Positions 63,824-64,000 of a DNA stretch of 64,000 nt are shown piece by piece; positions within the stretch are counted from its first letter, which is position 1, and every line of letters starts with the position of its first letter. The stretch is taken from the NCBI RefSeq assembly GCF_002259405.1, contig NZ_NPFW01000014.1, positions 305,767 to 369,766 on the forward strand. The letters run 5' to 3'. This DNA comes from Rhodococcus sp. 14-2483-1-2. Its GTDB lineage: Bacteria > Actinomycetota > Actinomycetes > Mycobacteriales > Mycobacteriaceae. The notes beneath the pieces are model-generated. The model made no database searches. It worked only from the letters and a program-made list of their open reading frames with translations, and was not told the origin of the DNA. Position numbers and translations under genes: made by a program.

Positions 63824-64000
63824 GTGGGAGTCGAGGTTTCGGTCGAGGGATTGACCAAGTCTTTCGGTGTACAGAAGATCTGGCAGGACGTGACGTTGAC
63901 CCTGCCGAAGGGTGAAGTCAGTGCTCTCCTCGGTCCGTCCGGTACCGGTAAGTCGGTCTTCCTGAAGTCGCTGATCGGTCTGCTGCGGCCCGAGCAGGGC
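63824..64000 (+). CDS. mceG: MceG/Mkl-type ABC ATPase, 5' part, runs off the window
   Basis: 59 residues visible from GTG 63824 with GGAGG 5 nt upstream. The Walker A motif is in SALLGPSGTGKSVFLKSLIG, preceded by VSVEGLTKSFGVQKIWQDVT. In mycobacteria the homologue energises all Mce lipid importers and is encoded downstream of rplL (Rv0655). The identification rests on this part and on position. Confidence 0.85.
   Translation, partial: MGVEVSVEGLTKSFGVQKIWQDVTLTLPKGEVSALLGPSGTGKSVFLKSLIGLLRPEQG

Overview
The window is high-GC actinobacterial chromosome. Gene content and order point to a mycolic-acid-producing member of the Mycobacteriales, most likely Rhodococcus or a close relative. Evidence: a menaquinone cluster laid out like the M. 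tuberculosis Rv0542c-Rv0563 segment, hadAB beside tRNA-Thr/Met/Trp and secE-nusG, an mceG-type ATPase downstream of rplL, frequent GTG/TTG starts and many leaderless-type promoters (TANNNT 6-9 nt before the start codon). No rRNA operon, prophage, insertion sequence or CRISPR array was seen.

Layout. (1) 1-16 kb: 5' part of pepN (window edge), a DUF222/HNH protein, a divergent FAD-oxidoreductase/MarR pair with a palindromic operator, a Ddn-like protein, a holin-like membrane protein, menA, an Hsp70-like membrane protein divergent from a large AfsR-type regulator, a DrrAB-type exporter, a PIG-L deacetylase and a membrane alpha/beta hydrolase. (2) 15.8-16.5 kb: a DUF4440 gene between two copies of a 91-bp palindromic repeat. 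(3) 16.4-45.5 kb: menE, two DUF3349 paralogues, pitA, a c-di-GMP EAL protein and a VOC protein; then an accessory patch (23.0-27.6 kb) with gene remnants, small orphan genes and a MazEF-like module; then menB, a hotdog thioesterase, menC, an iron-related minus-strand run, menD, a small insertion bounded by a duplicated menD 3' end, a DUF3592 protein, a glutaredoxin-like protein, an MgtA-like mannosyltransferase, menG, menJ, a polyprenyl diphosphate synthase, htpX and yajQ. (4) 45.7-50.5 kb: tRNA-Tyr, -Thr, -Met, rpmG, hadA, hadB, tRNA-Trp, secE, nusG, rplK, rplA. (5) 50.5-62 kb: an 11.9-kb lipid/envelope block separating rplKA from rplJL: two hydrolases, a five-gene operon (NAD-dependent reductase, small membrane protein, phosphatidylserine-decarboxylase-like enzyme, acyltransferase-like protein, MMPL transporter) and an ECF sigma/anti-sigma pair divergent from a CHRD protein and a sortase-like lipoprotein. 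(6) 62-64 kb: rplJ, rplL, a terminator and the start of mceG.

How it fits together. menA, menE, menB, menC, menD, menG, menJ and a side-chain synthase give most of menaquinone biosynthesis; menF and menH are not in the window. The thioesterase between menB and menC is a candidate for the DHNA-CoA hydrolysis step. The clearest candidate for an undescribed system is the lipid-synthesis-plus-MMPL operon at 53.6-59.2 kb, with repeated CAACAAA boxes in its promoter region. Next to it, the sigma gene and the CHRD-sortase operon face each other from near-identical ECF-type promoters, which suggests a self-contained envelope regulon.
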